Below are positions 21,980-33,175 of a stretch of DNA of 64,000 nucleotides, in pieces. Made by a program: the position numbers and the translations under genes. The notes beneath the pieces are model-generated. The model was not told where the DNA came from, did no database searches, and saw only the letters and a list, made by a program, of their open reading frames with translations. Location: assembly GCA_026225945.1 (NCBI GenBank), contig JAMJFZ010000239.1, positions 30,394,501 through 30,458,500 of the forward strand. The letters run 5' to 3'. The stretch is from Cricetomys ansorgei (lineage: Eukaryota > Chordata > Mammalia > Rodentia > Nesomyidae). Numbering within the stretch: position 1 is the stretch's first letter; each line of letters starts with the position of its first letter.

Positions 21980-22985
21980 AATGTCAACAGAGGCTGGAGA
22001 AGGGACAGAACCAGGGATCTAATTGGAGGACATTTAGGAGGAATCTGGAGACACAGGACAGTGGAAACTCACTGGAATCTAGGACCTTTAGCAATGGGGA
22101 TAAGGAGGCCCGAACAGGCTGTCTACTGTAACCAGGAAGGGCTCCCAGTGGTGGGACAGGGACACCATCCCAGCCACAAAACCTTTGACCTATAACCTAA
22201 CCTGCCTATAGGAGTCCCTGGAACAAATGGAAGGGCAGAACCTCATGGCAAGGGAGGGAATCCATACTTGATACTGCAGGGCAGGCCAGGAACTAGAGAC
22301 TGCATAGCCGTAAGATGGTTTCTAATGATAGCCTGCTCTACTCATAGATCAGTGCCTAGCCCAGTGTTCATCAGAGAGACTTCCTCTGGCAGCTGATGGG
22401 AGCAGACGCAGAGGCCCAGATCCAAACATCATACAGAGATCATCAAAACCCGTGGAAGAGGGGAAGAAGGTATTGCAGGGACCAGAGAGGTCAAGGATAC
22501 CAGGAGAACAAGACCCAAGGAGTCAAATGACCAGCACTCTTGGGGGCTCACAGAATCTGAAACGGCAGACATGGAAACCTGCAGTGTCCTGTAAATATGT
22601 CTTTTGGTTGTCTGGCTTGGTATTCTTGTGGAACCCCTACAAACTGAAGGATGTATTGGGGTGTCTCTGACCCTTTTCCCTGCCCTTGGAACCCTTTTCC
22701 CCCCTGAGGGATTGCCTAGTCCACCCTTGATGCTGGAATTATTGCCTGGCCTTGTTCCATACTGTTGTGCCCTGTCTGAGCAGTAACCTTGGGAGGACTG
22801 CTGTTACCTGGGGAAAGGTGGAGGGTGGAAAGATCTGGGGGAGAGAGGAGATGAGAGGGCTGGGAGGAGTGGAGGGCAGGGGGTAGGGTAGGCAGGTGTA
22901 TTATATGAGAGAAGAATAAATGAATAAATAAATAAATAAATAAATAAATAAACAAACAAACAAACAAACAAACACTAACTAAAAA
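21980..22985 (+). mobile_element. Rodent L1 (Lx-type) 3' end
   Basis: This long block follows a rodent L1 3' region. It has CAGTGGTGGGACAGGGACAC (22147), a CATCCCAGCCACAAAACCTT block, CTTCCTCTGGCAGCTGATGG (22380), a GGGGGCTCACAGAATCTGAA block (22542), GTCTGGCTTGGTATTCTTGT, CTGGGAGGAGTGGAGGGCAG (22860) and TATATGAGAGAAGAATAAAT before an A-rich tail. The tail has expanded into AAAT/AAAC repeats. No ORF2 remains. Confidence 0.8.
22917..22976. repeat. (AAAT)n-(AAAC)n tail microsatellite
   Basis: About nine AAAT units pass into five or six AAAC units at the poly-A end of the L1 copy, a usual birthplace of such tetranucleotide repeats. Confidence 0.95.
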
Positions 22986-23815
22986 ATAAAAAGGAAAAGG
23001 TAAAACGTAAGCTTATATGGACTTGGATTAGTACCCAATATCCATATACTGTCTAATATGGGTAAATGAACTCTGGGACATAATCTGCATTCAGTGGAGT
23101 CTCCAGTTAGCTCAGTGTACTTTGAAGTCTGATCTGAGAAATGCCGACCTACAAATCCAAACTCTGGGTCGTGTACTTTAGCTCATGGGCTAATAATACT
23201 TTTACTTTTCCTCCTGCAGCCATGATAGTATTTGAGCAGACTTGCTTCATTTTGCTCAGAACCTCAGCAATGGCTGCTCTTTTGTCCTTTCCTACTGTTC
23301 CCCAAATATCTATAAGTTGATCCCCCTATGTTTTTATCCTTGTTGCTGAGACCATCATATCATGAGGCCCAAATTTGGAATAACATCTCTTTCCACCAGC
23401 CTTCCAGGCTTCCTCCTCTTAAAAAAAAATAATAATTCATCCTCAGAAACCAAATTTAATAAATTATTTCTTAAGTATCCAATACTTGTCTTACTTACTT
23501 GAAATAAATGTTTGTACTGTTTATGGCCAGTTCACATAAAATTCTAGTATCTGGAGATGTCTAGATAACCTGATTTCCACAAGTTTAAATGGCTTATTTT
23601 TCAGAAATAAGTACTTGTTATATACTAAACTCTCAATATTTGATGCAGAATTTCTTCCTAGCCACTAAATAAACCATTTGTAAATAGTTGAGGTATCCCA
23701 CATTAAAGGCGCCAACATATTTCATCATTAAACCCTTTGCCAAGAGTAAGAGACTACGTATGAGCCAGAATAAGATGCATGTTGCGTTAATAAACAGCTT
23801 TAAAGTCTCAACAGA
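22986..23815. other. Unique non-coding stretch
   Basis: I see no nameable element. AT-rich from 23400 onward. Confidence 0.5.
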
Positions 23816-23985
23816 ATAAGTAAATTTATATAAATATTATTTATATATTTTAATATAAATGCATAATATATTTGTTATATATTATATTACAATATAAATA
23901 TTATGTATAACATAAACATGTAAAATATAAACAAATACAAATAATATAAAAATAAATACAGATAAAAACAAAAAATAAATAAAGT
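23816..23985. repeat. AT-rich low-complexity tract
   Basis: Imperfect TATAAATAT and ATATTATAT units run for about 170 bases with almost no G or C. Self-complementary pieces would allow cruciform or unwinding behaviour. Confidence 0.9.
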
Positions 23986-25812
23986 TCAATGTCAACTGGC
24001 ACAGGCATTTTGTACGTAGCACACTTGTTTCTACATGGTCTTCACCCAGGGCCTAGGTTCACAGAGACTGCTTCTGATACATGTTGCCACAATTACAGAA
24101 GCAAGCAAACCTGAATGTGGTTCTGCCCATGCTCAGTCAGAGCAACTCATCTAGCCACACTTCAACTAGCAGTGCGGAAAGTAGATGTTCCTCCAGAGAA
24201 AGCACTAAAGGCTTCAACAAGAAAGCCTTCCATTTGGAAAGTCCAGAACAGGAGGCAATCTAAGAGGTAAGATCTCAAAGAGAAGGTCATGGCCTAATTA
24301 AACACAGTACTTTGTATCTATCTAACTTGACTCTTCTGTCAAGTTAGAGGTAGGAACATAGGCTCCAAGCTGTTGGATAATGAAGGTGACTGGCCAGCAA
24401 TTAAAACCAAAATATCACCATCACTATGAACAGAGGCCAGAGACAAGACACCACTCCTGGTAAAAGCAGAGGATTTGCTACCTTCTGACTTGCTCATCAA
24501 ACATGACCCTACTCACCGAAGTGTCTGCTTCCCTAGGAAGAGCAGGATGAGTCACACTCTTGTTTTCATTCTAACTAGGGAAGGAATTTAGACCACTGAC
24601 AAACGCCCACCATCATTGTGCCCTCTTACAGGAAGGAATGTGAAGGGACCTCAACATGAAGGTCCCGGCCAGTGATAGCAAAGTCCTTTCCTCTGGGAGT
24701 GAAATTCAGGCAATTGAAGAGGCATGACATCACATCAATTTGAATAATTAATTTTTTTGCTTTCTGCTATAAAAAATTGACTCTTTATAGAACTAGCATC
24801 TTGTACAGATATGTGATCCCATGATACAATAGGCCAGAAAATAGACGCATTAGATTTTGCACCCTTTTATGGCCAATAAGGCAAACAAATTGCTCACTTC
24901 AGAATCACATATTCCTGTCGCACAGCGACAGCTACCTTGATCACAGAATTGCATACAGATTTCTAACCATGATCTGTCATATATATCCATGCACCCTATA
25001 GTTCAGTTCATCTGTGTTTAGAAGAGAAATAAATAATCTTGAAGTAAATGCAAAGGGGTTGTTTTGACAACACTGTACTTTACCTAAAAGTAATTAGTTC
25101 CCAACAGCTCTGGGACCCTTATAAAACATAGAATTGAAAGGAAAAAAATAATCGAAAAAGAATTTATTATCAGCTCATGCCAAGCATATGAAGGAAAGAG
25201 AACACACAGTTTCCGAGTCTATTAACCAAAACAGGAACAAAAGCATTTTTATCGAGGACAGGAAGGATGACACAGAATTCAATAAAATAGATTTATGATG
25301 AGACACATTAAACGGCAGCATTTGAATGGTCAGACTGAAACCAGCACATTTTAATATTTCACTTTATGGAGAGGAAAGTATTTCAGTATAATAAAACCAG
25401 GGCGTATACATTCCAAGTCTGTGCTGGTGGCTGACCAGACTCAAAGCTCAAATCAACTGCACCTTTGTTTTGTCTCAGTAGAGAAGTCTTCTTAGTCATA
25501 TGCTAATCCATGAATTCAAGCTGCACTACTACCCGCCAGAGAGCCTGGAATTAAAACAACTGGACAATTCCAACTGTTGGTGGAACAGCTAACTGTGCTC
25601 ACATGTTGCTACTGTGTATGAAACGGTAAAGCCACTGGAAATAACAGGTGGACAATGTCTTATCTACCTCACCTTACCCATCCATCACACTAACTAGAAA
25701 TTCCAAACTAGGCTTTTATCCCAGAAAGATTAAAAAATAATGATCCCTAAGTCCACTGTGTCAATATTCAAAATATTTCCAAATTGACACCCCCTCCCTC
25801 AAAAAAAAAATA
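23986..25812. other. Unique stretch; possible constrained part 24880-25440
   Basis: No rodent repeat is recognised. The part at 24080-24250 weakly resembles an old mammalian repeat. From 24880 to 25440 the sequence looks like unique DNA with some CpGs (CACAGCGACAG, ATCGAGG, AACGGCAGC, GGGCGTATAC) and AT-rich homeobox-like cores. A perfect hairpin CTGTCG-CACAG-CGACAG sits at 24915-24931. No exon evidence. Confidence 0.4.
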
Positions 25813-25985
25813 GGTGGTGGTACACACCTTTAATCCCAACTCTCAAGTCTGTAATTCCAGTTTGAGGGATACATCTCCCTCTTGTGGCTTCCATGGGTAC
25901 TGCATACTTCCATGGTACACATTCATACACATGAGCAAACACTCAGACACATAAGAAAGAAAAAATGAACATTTAATAAAGTGAG
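25813..25985 (+). mobile_element. B1 head joined to B2 tail (SINE composite)
   Basis: The first 37 bases (GGTGGTGGTACACACCTTTA then ATCCCAACTCTCAAG) are the start of a B1. At about 25849 the sequence switches to the 3' half of a B2: TGTAATTCCAGTTTGAGGGA, CTTCCATGGGTACTGCATAC (25887) and CACATGAGCAAACACTCAG, then an A-rich AAGAAAGAAAAAATG tail. Either two truncated elements lie side by side after a deletion, or a chimeric cDNA formed by template switching. Confidence 0.8.
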
Positions 25986-28544
25986 AAAAATAAGGATAAC
26001 AAGGATGTTGGTGGTCTCTGGGCATTTATATAGAAGTAGAGTTCTCTGAAAATGATGCAATACAGTGTATAAAATACTAGAACCCAACAACTACCTAAAC
26101 ATAAAAAATACTGTTTTGTAATATAAATGCATATACTTTGCAAACTCTCCATCTGCTTTCCCCCCCCACTCCACCTAGAAGGAGCCTCTCTAATGGTGAC
26201 AACTTCACTAATTAGCTAACAATGAAGATTTAAGTTCTACTCTGTTTTAACTATATTATGTAAACACAGCATAGTTTAAATTTGTTATAAGATGAAAATA
26301 TTTTGAAAACCAAATCACAGCACTAAAGCATGTCTAATGCAATCAAAGCATCTAAGCATAACTACATATTGATCAACAGTTTTTACCTGGAGAGGTTGTG
26401 TCCGTGATTTGGTTTGGTTTGGTTTATAATCCCTATTCTGTTTGATCTTTTACTCCCACTACCAAAATTTCAGCTCTACTTTCAAAAATATTTCTGAATA
26501 ATAATAAATCATAAAATGAAATACAATTTCACACCAAGAAAGCGACCAAAAAAATGTAGTCAAGATGTCATTTCATAGATTATTCCAGGATGCTTACCCA
26601 GAGCTTGACAAAATGTTTCAGGAAACCCGCATCATGGTCTCAGAAATGCACGGGGTTTTTCTTTTCTTTCCTCTGCTTTCTTAAACATCAGTATTAATCA
26701 TGTTGTCAACATCATCTTTTAAATCACTCCACATTGAGATAAATCACAAACATCATTTCCCTGTGCTCTCTGCTCTGATTTTCTTTTGATACACACACAC
26801 ATGCACACACATACATACTTTGTCTTTTTCCACCTCCTGCTCAGACAGGTAATCCCAGTCCAGTTTGCCAGGAAGTTTCAGGTCTGCAGACTTTCCTTAC
26901 AGAACTTGTAGGTTTTCCTTTCTTTCTAAGGAGGCTCTGGCTCATACTGTCAACAGCTGTGTGATCGCTAGTGAGACCTCACTGTGTTCCAGGTGAGATT
27001 AAGCCTCATTAAAAAAGATTCAATCATCTATGAACTCGTGGTATTTCTTCAAGGATTCACTTCCTGTTTAATTCACCTGACCATTCTTTGGTCTCTTGAA
27101 TAGGAATCCATCTAGAATGTTTGCTCCACTGAATGTTTCTTTCTTACTTAGCTAAGCAATGTAAAAAAAAAGTGTGCTGAAATGCACATTTTGACACCAC
27201 TAGGAAATGGTTTTCGTAAGTGACTCTTCGGGCTAATGAAGTCTAATTTGTTCCTTCTATGTAGAAATCATTTTAAATGAAAGCGTCAGACTCAGTGACA
27301 GGCAGGGTTTTGTTGCTTGTTTGTTTGTTTGTTCCCCAGAATACTTAATCCCCTACTGTCCAAACATCAACCAAAAATGCAATTTGACACATGGAGGGTA
27401 AAACAGTAGAAAGAAGAGACTGGAAGTGAATAATATCAGATTGTCACTTGCATAGTCATTCATACTAGTGAGCTTGGACTTCACAGATTAGATAATATAT
27501 AATTACAAAAAATATCCTTTCAAGAAAATGACACAAGAGATGACTTGTAAGAACTATAACTTTTAGTAAGTTTTACTAAGTTAGGAACTATAATGTCAGT
27601 AAAAGAAGAAAGCATGACATCATGCAATTTCCAGACTGATTTGATGCAGGGATAAAAAAATCTTAAAGAAAATGCTCCATTTTATAAGACCTTAAAATAG
27701 TTTTCTTGAGTTTTATTCCTTATTTTTAATTTTGTTGTTGTTGTTGAATAAAAGAGTTTATGTAAATGGCTCGTGGAAAAAGATTGATAAATTCATTTCC
27801 CTAAACTGCACTATTAATTCCTTTGTTTCCAAGAGAAGAAATAGGAATTTAAAAGCTGCCTTTGTTACTTAGATCCATTGCCTTAAAATTTTCTTCTTTC
27901 CGTTTTTTTTTCAAGTTATCATATTATCTCAGTTAATGTTAGGTTTTCTGAACTCAATTTAGGTATTTAGAGATGCTTACAATACTCCCACATTTCTTTC
28001 TGTAGTTCATAAAGAAAACATTTTTTGGATTCAAGTTATTTAGTAAAATCAGGTTTGATAGAAAGGCCAGAAGAGGATCCACAAAAGAGAAGAACTACCT
28101 CAGAATTCAGGGAAACACTGGCTGAAAATTCCATATACTCCCTTATCCATAATTCCTTACCCATCTTCATTTTGATCTGATCCCTGGAGTTTGTCCTTTA
28201 AAATGATTTCTCAGTCTTTAAAGAAATATTTTCTTTTTTCAATATGTGCTGGGGTTCAGATTTCTATATTGGTACATAAAGACCCAAGAAACCTCTATAA
28301 CCATCTTCAGGGAGGAATTATGGAACTCTGGATCAAGCTAGTTGTCCACGGCATTGGACCATTGGAATGAACATTACTGGAACCCAAGAACAGCTCCCTC
28401 TTAGAGGGTATCAAGACTCAGGATGAACAGGTGACTGACACACGTGGATTGTATTTTATCTGCTTCTCATCTATATAGAAGGCTAGAGTGTTGCCAAAGA
28501 GAAAGCAGACATAGAGCTGGAGATGTGTGAGGAACATCATCTGA
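25986..28544. other. Unique non-coding stretch
   Basis: No nameable retroposon in 2.5 kb, an unusually repeat-poor part of the window. Small tracts: a CA-rich run near 26791-26817, (GTTT)n near 27317-27333 and (TTG)n near 27733-27745. The part at 26540-26780 and the part near 27190-27310 look like unique mammalian DNA but show no coding signal. Confidence 0.45.
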
Positions 28545-28845
28545 GAATAATTTTTCAAACTGTCAAAAAGAATGAAGAGGAGAAAGTCAGCCTCTGCCAG
28601 ACATGAGCGCTTCCACTGGTTATAAAATCAAAATGGTAAGCTCTGAAGTCATACACACGTAAATAACCAAACAGACTCACCAGGTTGAGGTGTTGCTGTT
28701 GTTGTGGTTGTGGTTGTTGTTGTTTGTGTCAACAATAATTTGAGAGGAAATGAAGAGGCACGGGAGAAGGTGGAGGGAGGAAAGGGAAGAGGGAACACGA
28801 TATAATTATATTTTATTTAAAATATATTTTTAAATGATAAAAGTG
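28545..28845 (+). mobile_element. Rodent L1 3' UTR tail fragment
   Basis: GACATGAGCGCTTCCACTGG (28601), ATCAAAATGGTAAGCTCTGA (28628), AAACAGACTCACCAGGTTGA (28669), CAACAATAATTTGAGAGGAA (28730) and GGTGGAGGGAGGAAAGGGAA (28769), then CGATATAATTATATTTTATT, follow the last 300 bases of the murine L1 3' UTR. In the copy at 9270-9945 a (TG)n tract occupies the place held here by (TTG)n. Confidence 0.82.
28690..28728. repeat. (TTG)n/(TGG)n tract
   Basis: TTGCTG, TTGTTG and TGGTTG units replace the TG-rich part of the L1 3' UTR. Confidence 0.85.
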
Positions 28846-28917
28846 ACAATGAGAATTTAAGCGATTTTCTTCAAAAGCAACGCCTGCCTTGTGAAATCTT
28901 ACAATACTGGAAGCCAG

Positions 28918-28947
28918 AATAAAATAAAATAAAATAAAACAAAAACA
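28918..28947. repeat. (AAAAT)n tract
   Basis: Five AATAA-type pentanucleotide units end in AAAACAAAAAC. Upstream 28860-28917 has no recognisable SINE body. Confidence 0.9.
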
Positions 28948-29124
28948 ACCTACAGTTAGAATCTGAGGCTACCTACACTGGGCATGCAGTGAAGCAATAT
29001 GATCAATATTATGGATATAGACAGAAGTCTCAGAATGCTTTCCTGGTGCCATTCCAGAGAAACACAACGTACACAGAATGTGCATCTTCAGGTTCATTTT
29101 CTGATTAAGTGAAATCGGTTCAGA

Positions 29125-29212
29125 TAGGCTTGAAACCCAGTTCCAGGACAGCTAGAGTTACAACAGAGAAACCCTGTCTCAAAAATAATAAAATAAAATA
29201 AAACAATAAAAT
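29125..29212 (+). mobile_element. B1 SINE, 5' truncated
   Basis: GGCTTGAAACCCAGTTCCAG, GACAGCTAGAGTTACAACAG and AGAAACCCTGTCTCAAAA form the 3' half of B1, followed by an (AATAAA)n-type tail. The promoter half is missing. Confidence 0.85.
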
Positions 29213-30812
29213 GGAGATAATGAAATCCAGTTTGGCTCATGAACAGAAGGGATAAAGAAGATGACAACAGGAAACTTCTCAGCACCAATAACCCACAGTT
29301 CAGCCTCGGTCCTGCCTCTCTAACACCATTCAATTCCCCATCCAAAAATCTCCACCTTGTTTTCATCCCCTTCTTCTGATATTTCCACTGAGTCCATGTA
29401 TCAGGTCAATAAATATGCAGCAACATGCCTCTTTACACCTTCAGAACACCATTCATGCACTTCTGACTGAGAACCATTTTAGACAGATACAATCTGCAAA
29501 CGTCATGGTTTTCTGCCGCACTCTGGAAAGAGATGAGAAATAGATTCATTAGCATGAATGCAAAATTACTCACAAACCACTGCTATGTTACATTGCCTTG
29601 TCTCTGCTTACCAAACAAAACATGAAATATCTCCTCAATTTTTACAAATCAATGTTATACTGAAGGGAACACAAAATGCTGATTTATTATCATGTGTAGT
29701 CAGTTACAGAACAGGAAAATCTCAAGAAGCAAGAGTACGGATATAATTTCTGTAGTTCACCAGAGAGAACACCATTAATATAACAGGATGAAAATGAATG
29801 TTTTTTTTTATGTTTAATAAGTGGAGCAACCACTGGACATTTTGGTCCAGAGTAATAAGTCATACAATGATGTCTTGAAACAGCTTTGCTTTTATTGCCT
29901 TAACAGGTTCTTCTGACAGCTTGAATTTACCAGATAATTATATAACTCATCACATCTCTGGCTGTATGAACACGGCCATAAAACGCACCCAGGATAAATG
30001 TGAAGGGTTTTTAGGACTCACTAGAGAAAATGAAATATGTAATATGTAAATAACTAGCATTTGGGATATAAAGTTCTTTCATATGACAGAATAATAGGAA
30101 AGCTGTTTTTATTTTTAATAATTCATGATTGTTAAATGCACTGGCAGTTTCTTACAGAGGATCATTGTTAAAAACATAACTTTGTAATTCTCACACTCAC
30201 CCTTTGCATCTTGTTTATACTTAACATCGTTAAGAAGGACCCATTTCAGTGATGTTAGCCGTTAAGAAGCCCATGACCTAAACAAACTTACAATTCATTC
30301 CAAGAACAAGATGGCTCTGCTCTAAGTCTTTTGGCAAAGGCCAGGATTTTAATGACCTTAAGCAAGCAGGGAGGGCAGTCACATTGCCTGAGAACTCCAG
30401 CGCTTTTATACAGTTTATTCTTGTTGCAAGAAGCTAAGGCAAAAAGCTTTGGCAGCAATCTAAACACAGGGGCAAAGGGTTTCAAGTGGCTGTTTTTCTG
30501 CATGTAACTCTTTATGGCTGGTTATAAAGGAGGGTGTTTATAGAAGTTTTGCCTGGGTTAGAGTCAGATCTCTTTCCCTGGATACAGTACAGAGGAAGGA
30601 GTCCTCAGCTGGCATTTGTCTCCCCTGATCTGTCCTTATAAGAACATGGAGAGCAAGGGCACGTGCAGTGGGGGGCAGGGTAGAACCTCCTGTGCAAAGC
30701 GGATGGGTCACCTTCGTTTTCTTTGGGGATTGTTTTCACAGATAGATGTGACATCAGAGACAGAGATCATTCATATTTGTCCTTTCCTCCCCTAAGTCTG
30801 TGTCAGACAGTC
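29213..30812. other. Unique stretch; candidate constrained block 29790-30220
   Basis: No repeat is recognised. The block 29790-30220 is unlike repeat debris. It has CAGCTTTGCTTTTATTGCCT (29881), a CAGATAATTATATAAC homeobox-like site near 29931, GAACACGGCCATAAAACGCA (about 29968) and AATAATTCATGATTGTTAAA (30117). CpG retention there is modest. No open frame or splice structure supports an exon. A regulatory role is a guess. Confidence 0.35.
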
Positions 30813-31190
30813 TGTGTTAGCCACTTTTCTCATCAGTGTGACAAGACGCCTGTGAGAAATAACTTAAGAGAAGAATTTATTCTGATCCTCAAATAAAAAG
30901 GAGATACAGCCCATCGCTGTGGAAAAGACGAGGCAGTGCGGTGCAGTGGTTGGTCGTGTTGTATCTACAGACGAGGTACACGCAGAGATGGATATCTGTT
31001 GTCACTTTGTGTTTGAAATCAAGGTACACAGGAAGGTGAGTATCCCTGGGGTGCTCAACTTGCTTTCTCCTTTTTTCTTTTTTTTTTTGCCTTTTTATTA
31101 AGTCCAGATTCTCCAGCCAATGTGATGGCTGCCCACTTTCAAGGTGGGTCTTCCCTCTTTAGTTAACCTCCCTAGAAAAATCCTCAAAGG
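30813..31190 (-). mobile_element. MaLR LTR (MTC-like), antisense
   Basis: The plus strand reads TGTGTTAGCCACTTTTCTCA, TGACAAGACGCCTGTGAGAA (30839), ATAACTTAAGAGAAGAATTT, AACTTGCTTTCTCCTTTTTT (31057), TTTCAAGGTGGGTCTTCCCT (31137) and TTAGTTAACCTCCCTAG, the reverse complement of an MT-type LTR. The last 60-80 bases expected at the 5' end of the LTR are replaced by the G/GA tract that follows. Confidence 0.83.
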
Positions 31191-31275
31191 GGGGGGGGGA
31201 GGGAGAGGGGGAGAGAGAGGAAGAGGGGGGGAGAGAGGGAGAGGGGGGAGAGAGGGAGAGGGGGGGAGAGAGAGT
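31188..31275. repeat. G-rich (GGGGAGA)n tract
   Basis: A G run passes into GGGAGAGGGGGAGAGAGAGG-type units for nearly 90 bases with no C and no T on the plus strand. Pure purine tracts with several G runs of three or more can form triplex or G-quadruplex structures. It begins inside the MaLR LTR. Confidence 0.95.
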
Positions 31276-32321
31276 GAGGCTGATTAAAGGTTATGTCTGC
31301 CCAGTAATTCCAATTCAGCAGAGTCACACTGCACTAAGGAAAGCAAATTCACGTCCACTCTGTCTCAGATACCTTCCACCCAGAGTCACTGTAGTAAGGG
31401 GGATGGTAGCATTCTCATTTCCCAATGCCATCCCTCCTACGGGCTGGTACAACACACATACGGAGTCATATCACCTCCTCAATTTGCTCTCAAAAACATT
31501 TTCAGTTCCTATTTGTATATTTGTGCTTAAATATATATGTATATAACAATAATCAAAGAAAAAAGCTATCGTCTCTCCGGTGCCCTCAAAAATGCTTTAA
31601 CGAAGCAGATCAGACCCTGTCTTTAAAAATGTATGAAATTCTGCAGATAAAAAATACAATAAATAGGCTCAAAGGAGGAAGAAATAAAGAGCTTCAACGC
31701 TGACCAAAACTACTCATTACAAACAGGGCCCTCGGGAGACACTTTCAGAAGAGCATCTCAGGCCGCTCAACTCAACTGCTCTTCCCCTTGAAAGTCTTTC
31801 TCTCCTAATTTCCCTCTGCCTGATGCCAGCTCATTCCTAGACTACACTGTAGGCTCTTCCTCTGCTCATTTTCTACTGCCGATGGTCTTCGGCACACAGT
31901 CCCTGGCCCTTCTGACTTCCCACTCTATATACACTCCTAAGGCAATCTCGTTATTTTTCACGACTTTCCATTCTATTCCTATATTTCATATTTATAAGTC
32001 TAACCCAGATATCTCCACTAAATAAATGTTATAATTTAGCATATATTCAGTGAAGATATATTATATACCACTCTGTATAGTATATAATAGTATATAGTAA
32101 TGCATATATAAACACATATAAGCATATATATATATTCCTACTCTGGATTTTACTTACATATTCCCAAGGCCTGTGAAGCATTTACCCCAATATGAAGGTT
32201 TGGGGATTTTTTTTTCCTCTTCTCAAGACTACACTTCTTTTCCAGTGTTGCTCACTTTAATGTCTAGTATCATCCCCAACCTGAAATCTTGGTGTCACCA
32301 CTGACTTCTTTTTTGTTTTGT
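31276..32321. other. Unique stretch with AT-rich tract
   Basis: Nothing nameable to 32030. From 32038 to 32142 lies an imperfect TATATAGTATATAATA tract with little G or C. Confidence 0.55.
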
Positions 32322-32445
32322 TTTTATGGGTTCATACACTGTCGTCCAAACTAGCCTGATATTCTCTATGTACCACAGGGTAGCCTCAGCTTCTAACAGT
32401 CCTCATGCATTAGCCTCTGGGATGCTGGGATTACAGGTGTGAAGA
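32322..32445 (-). mobile_element. Old B1 SINE, antisense
   Basis: The plus strand shows TTTTTATGGGTTCATACACT, TCCAAACTAGCCTGATATTC (32345), a TCTATGTACCACAGGGTAGC block and TGGGATGCTGGGATTACAGG (32418-32437), the reverse complement of B1 ending at its A/B-box head. TACAGG in place of TAAAGG marks an old B1 or proto-B1 type. Confidence 0.78.
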
Positions 32446-32649
32446 TTACCATTGACTTCTTTTACCTCCTGAATCCACATTATGCACACACACAAAGTAG
32501 ATCCCCAGATGCACATTGATTTCCCTCCACTTCTGCTGCCACCAGTGTCATCACAAAGCCCTGTCGTATCACCTGAACAACTGGAAGGGCTCATCTCTCG
32601 GCTCCAGCAGCATGGCCATCACGTCCTCCTCTACACACTGACTGAATGA

Positions 32650-33175
32650 CGAAGTAAAGCGGTTTGCATCATTCCCTTCTTAACACCTTCCACTGCGTTA
32701 AGTTGCATTTCAAATGCATATGTTAGACAAAGCCTTCTACAGCCAGCCCACGCCTAGCTTTCATTTCTCATAATCATTTTCACTCTTGCTCTACAGTTAA
32801 GCGATATTGCATTGCTAACACTACATAACCCCGCTAATTTATGGTATTTCTCTGTGTGCATGCTGGTCTATCTCCATCCCGTGAACTCTACTGTATATGC
32901 TCTAGTTACCCTCTTCTGTTTCTCCAGCTCTGAGTTCCAACACCGATTTTTCAGACTATGCTTAATCCACAATGAGTAAGACCCCTGTCACGTTACATTC
33001 TTTCACTGCAATTTATTGCATTTCCTTGTGAATGTGTGTCAGCTCCAAATGGCTACAGAAGTCCTTTGAAGCAGGTTCTGGTTTCCTGCTCTGTTCAAAT
33101 CTGTATCCCCAGAGCCAAGCACATATTCCAGTAGGTATTTCCTGCCTTTATTTTGTAGTGAATAACGGATAAATA
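32650..33175 (+). mobile_element. LINE L2 3' end
   Basis: Two blocks match the L2 3' region in order. CACCTTCCACTGCGTTAAGT (32683) followed by AAAGCCTTCTACAGCCAGCC (32730) and CACGCCTAGCTTTCATTTC parallels the L2 stretch where a TGGC-type motif leads to the CACAATCTGGCCCC block. TTTGAAGCAGGTTCTGGTTT (33065), CTGTATCCCCAGAGCCAAGC (33101) and CAGTAGGTATTTCCTG parallel its terminal GGCAGGGACTTTGTC to CTCAATAAAT end. It predates placental mammals and is non-coding here. Confidence 0.65.

Noticed and set aside
22716..22967. Minus-strand frame with a FIYLFIYLF run resembling a membrane segment
   Set aside because: The run is the translation of the (AAAT)n tail of an L1 copy.
31088..31100. Poly-T tract read as a pol III terminator
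   Set aside because: It lies inside an antisense MaLR LTR with no pol III gene upstream.
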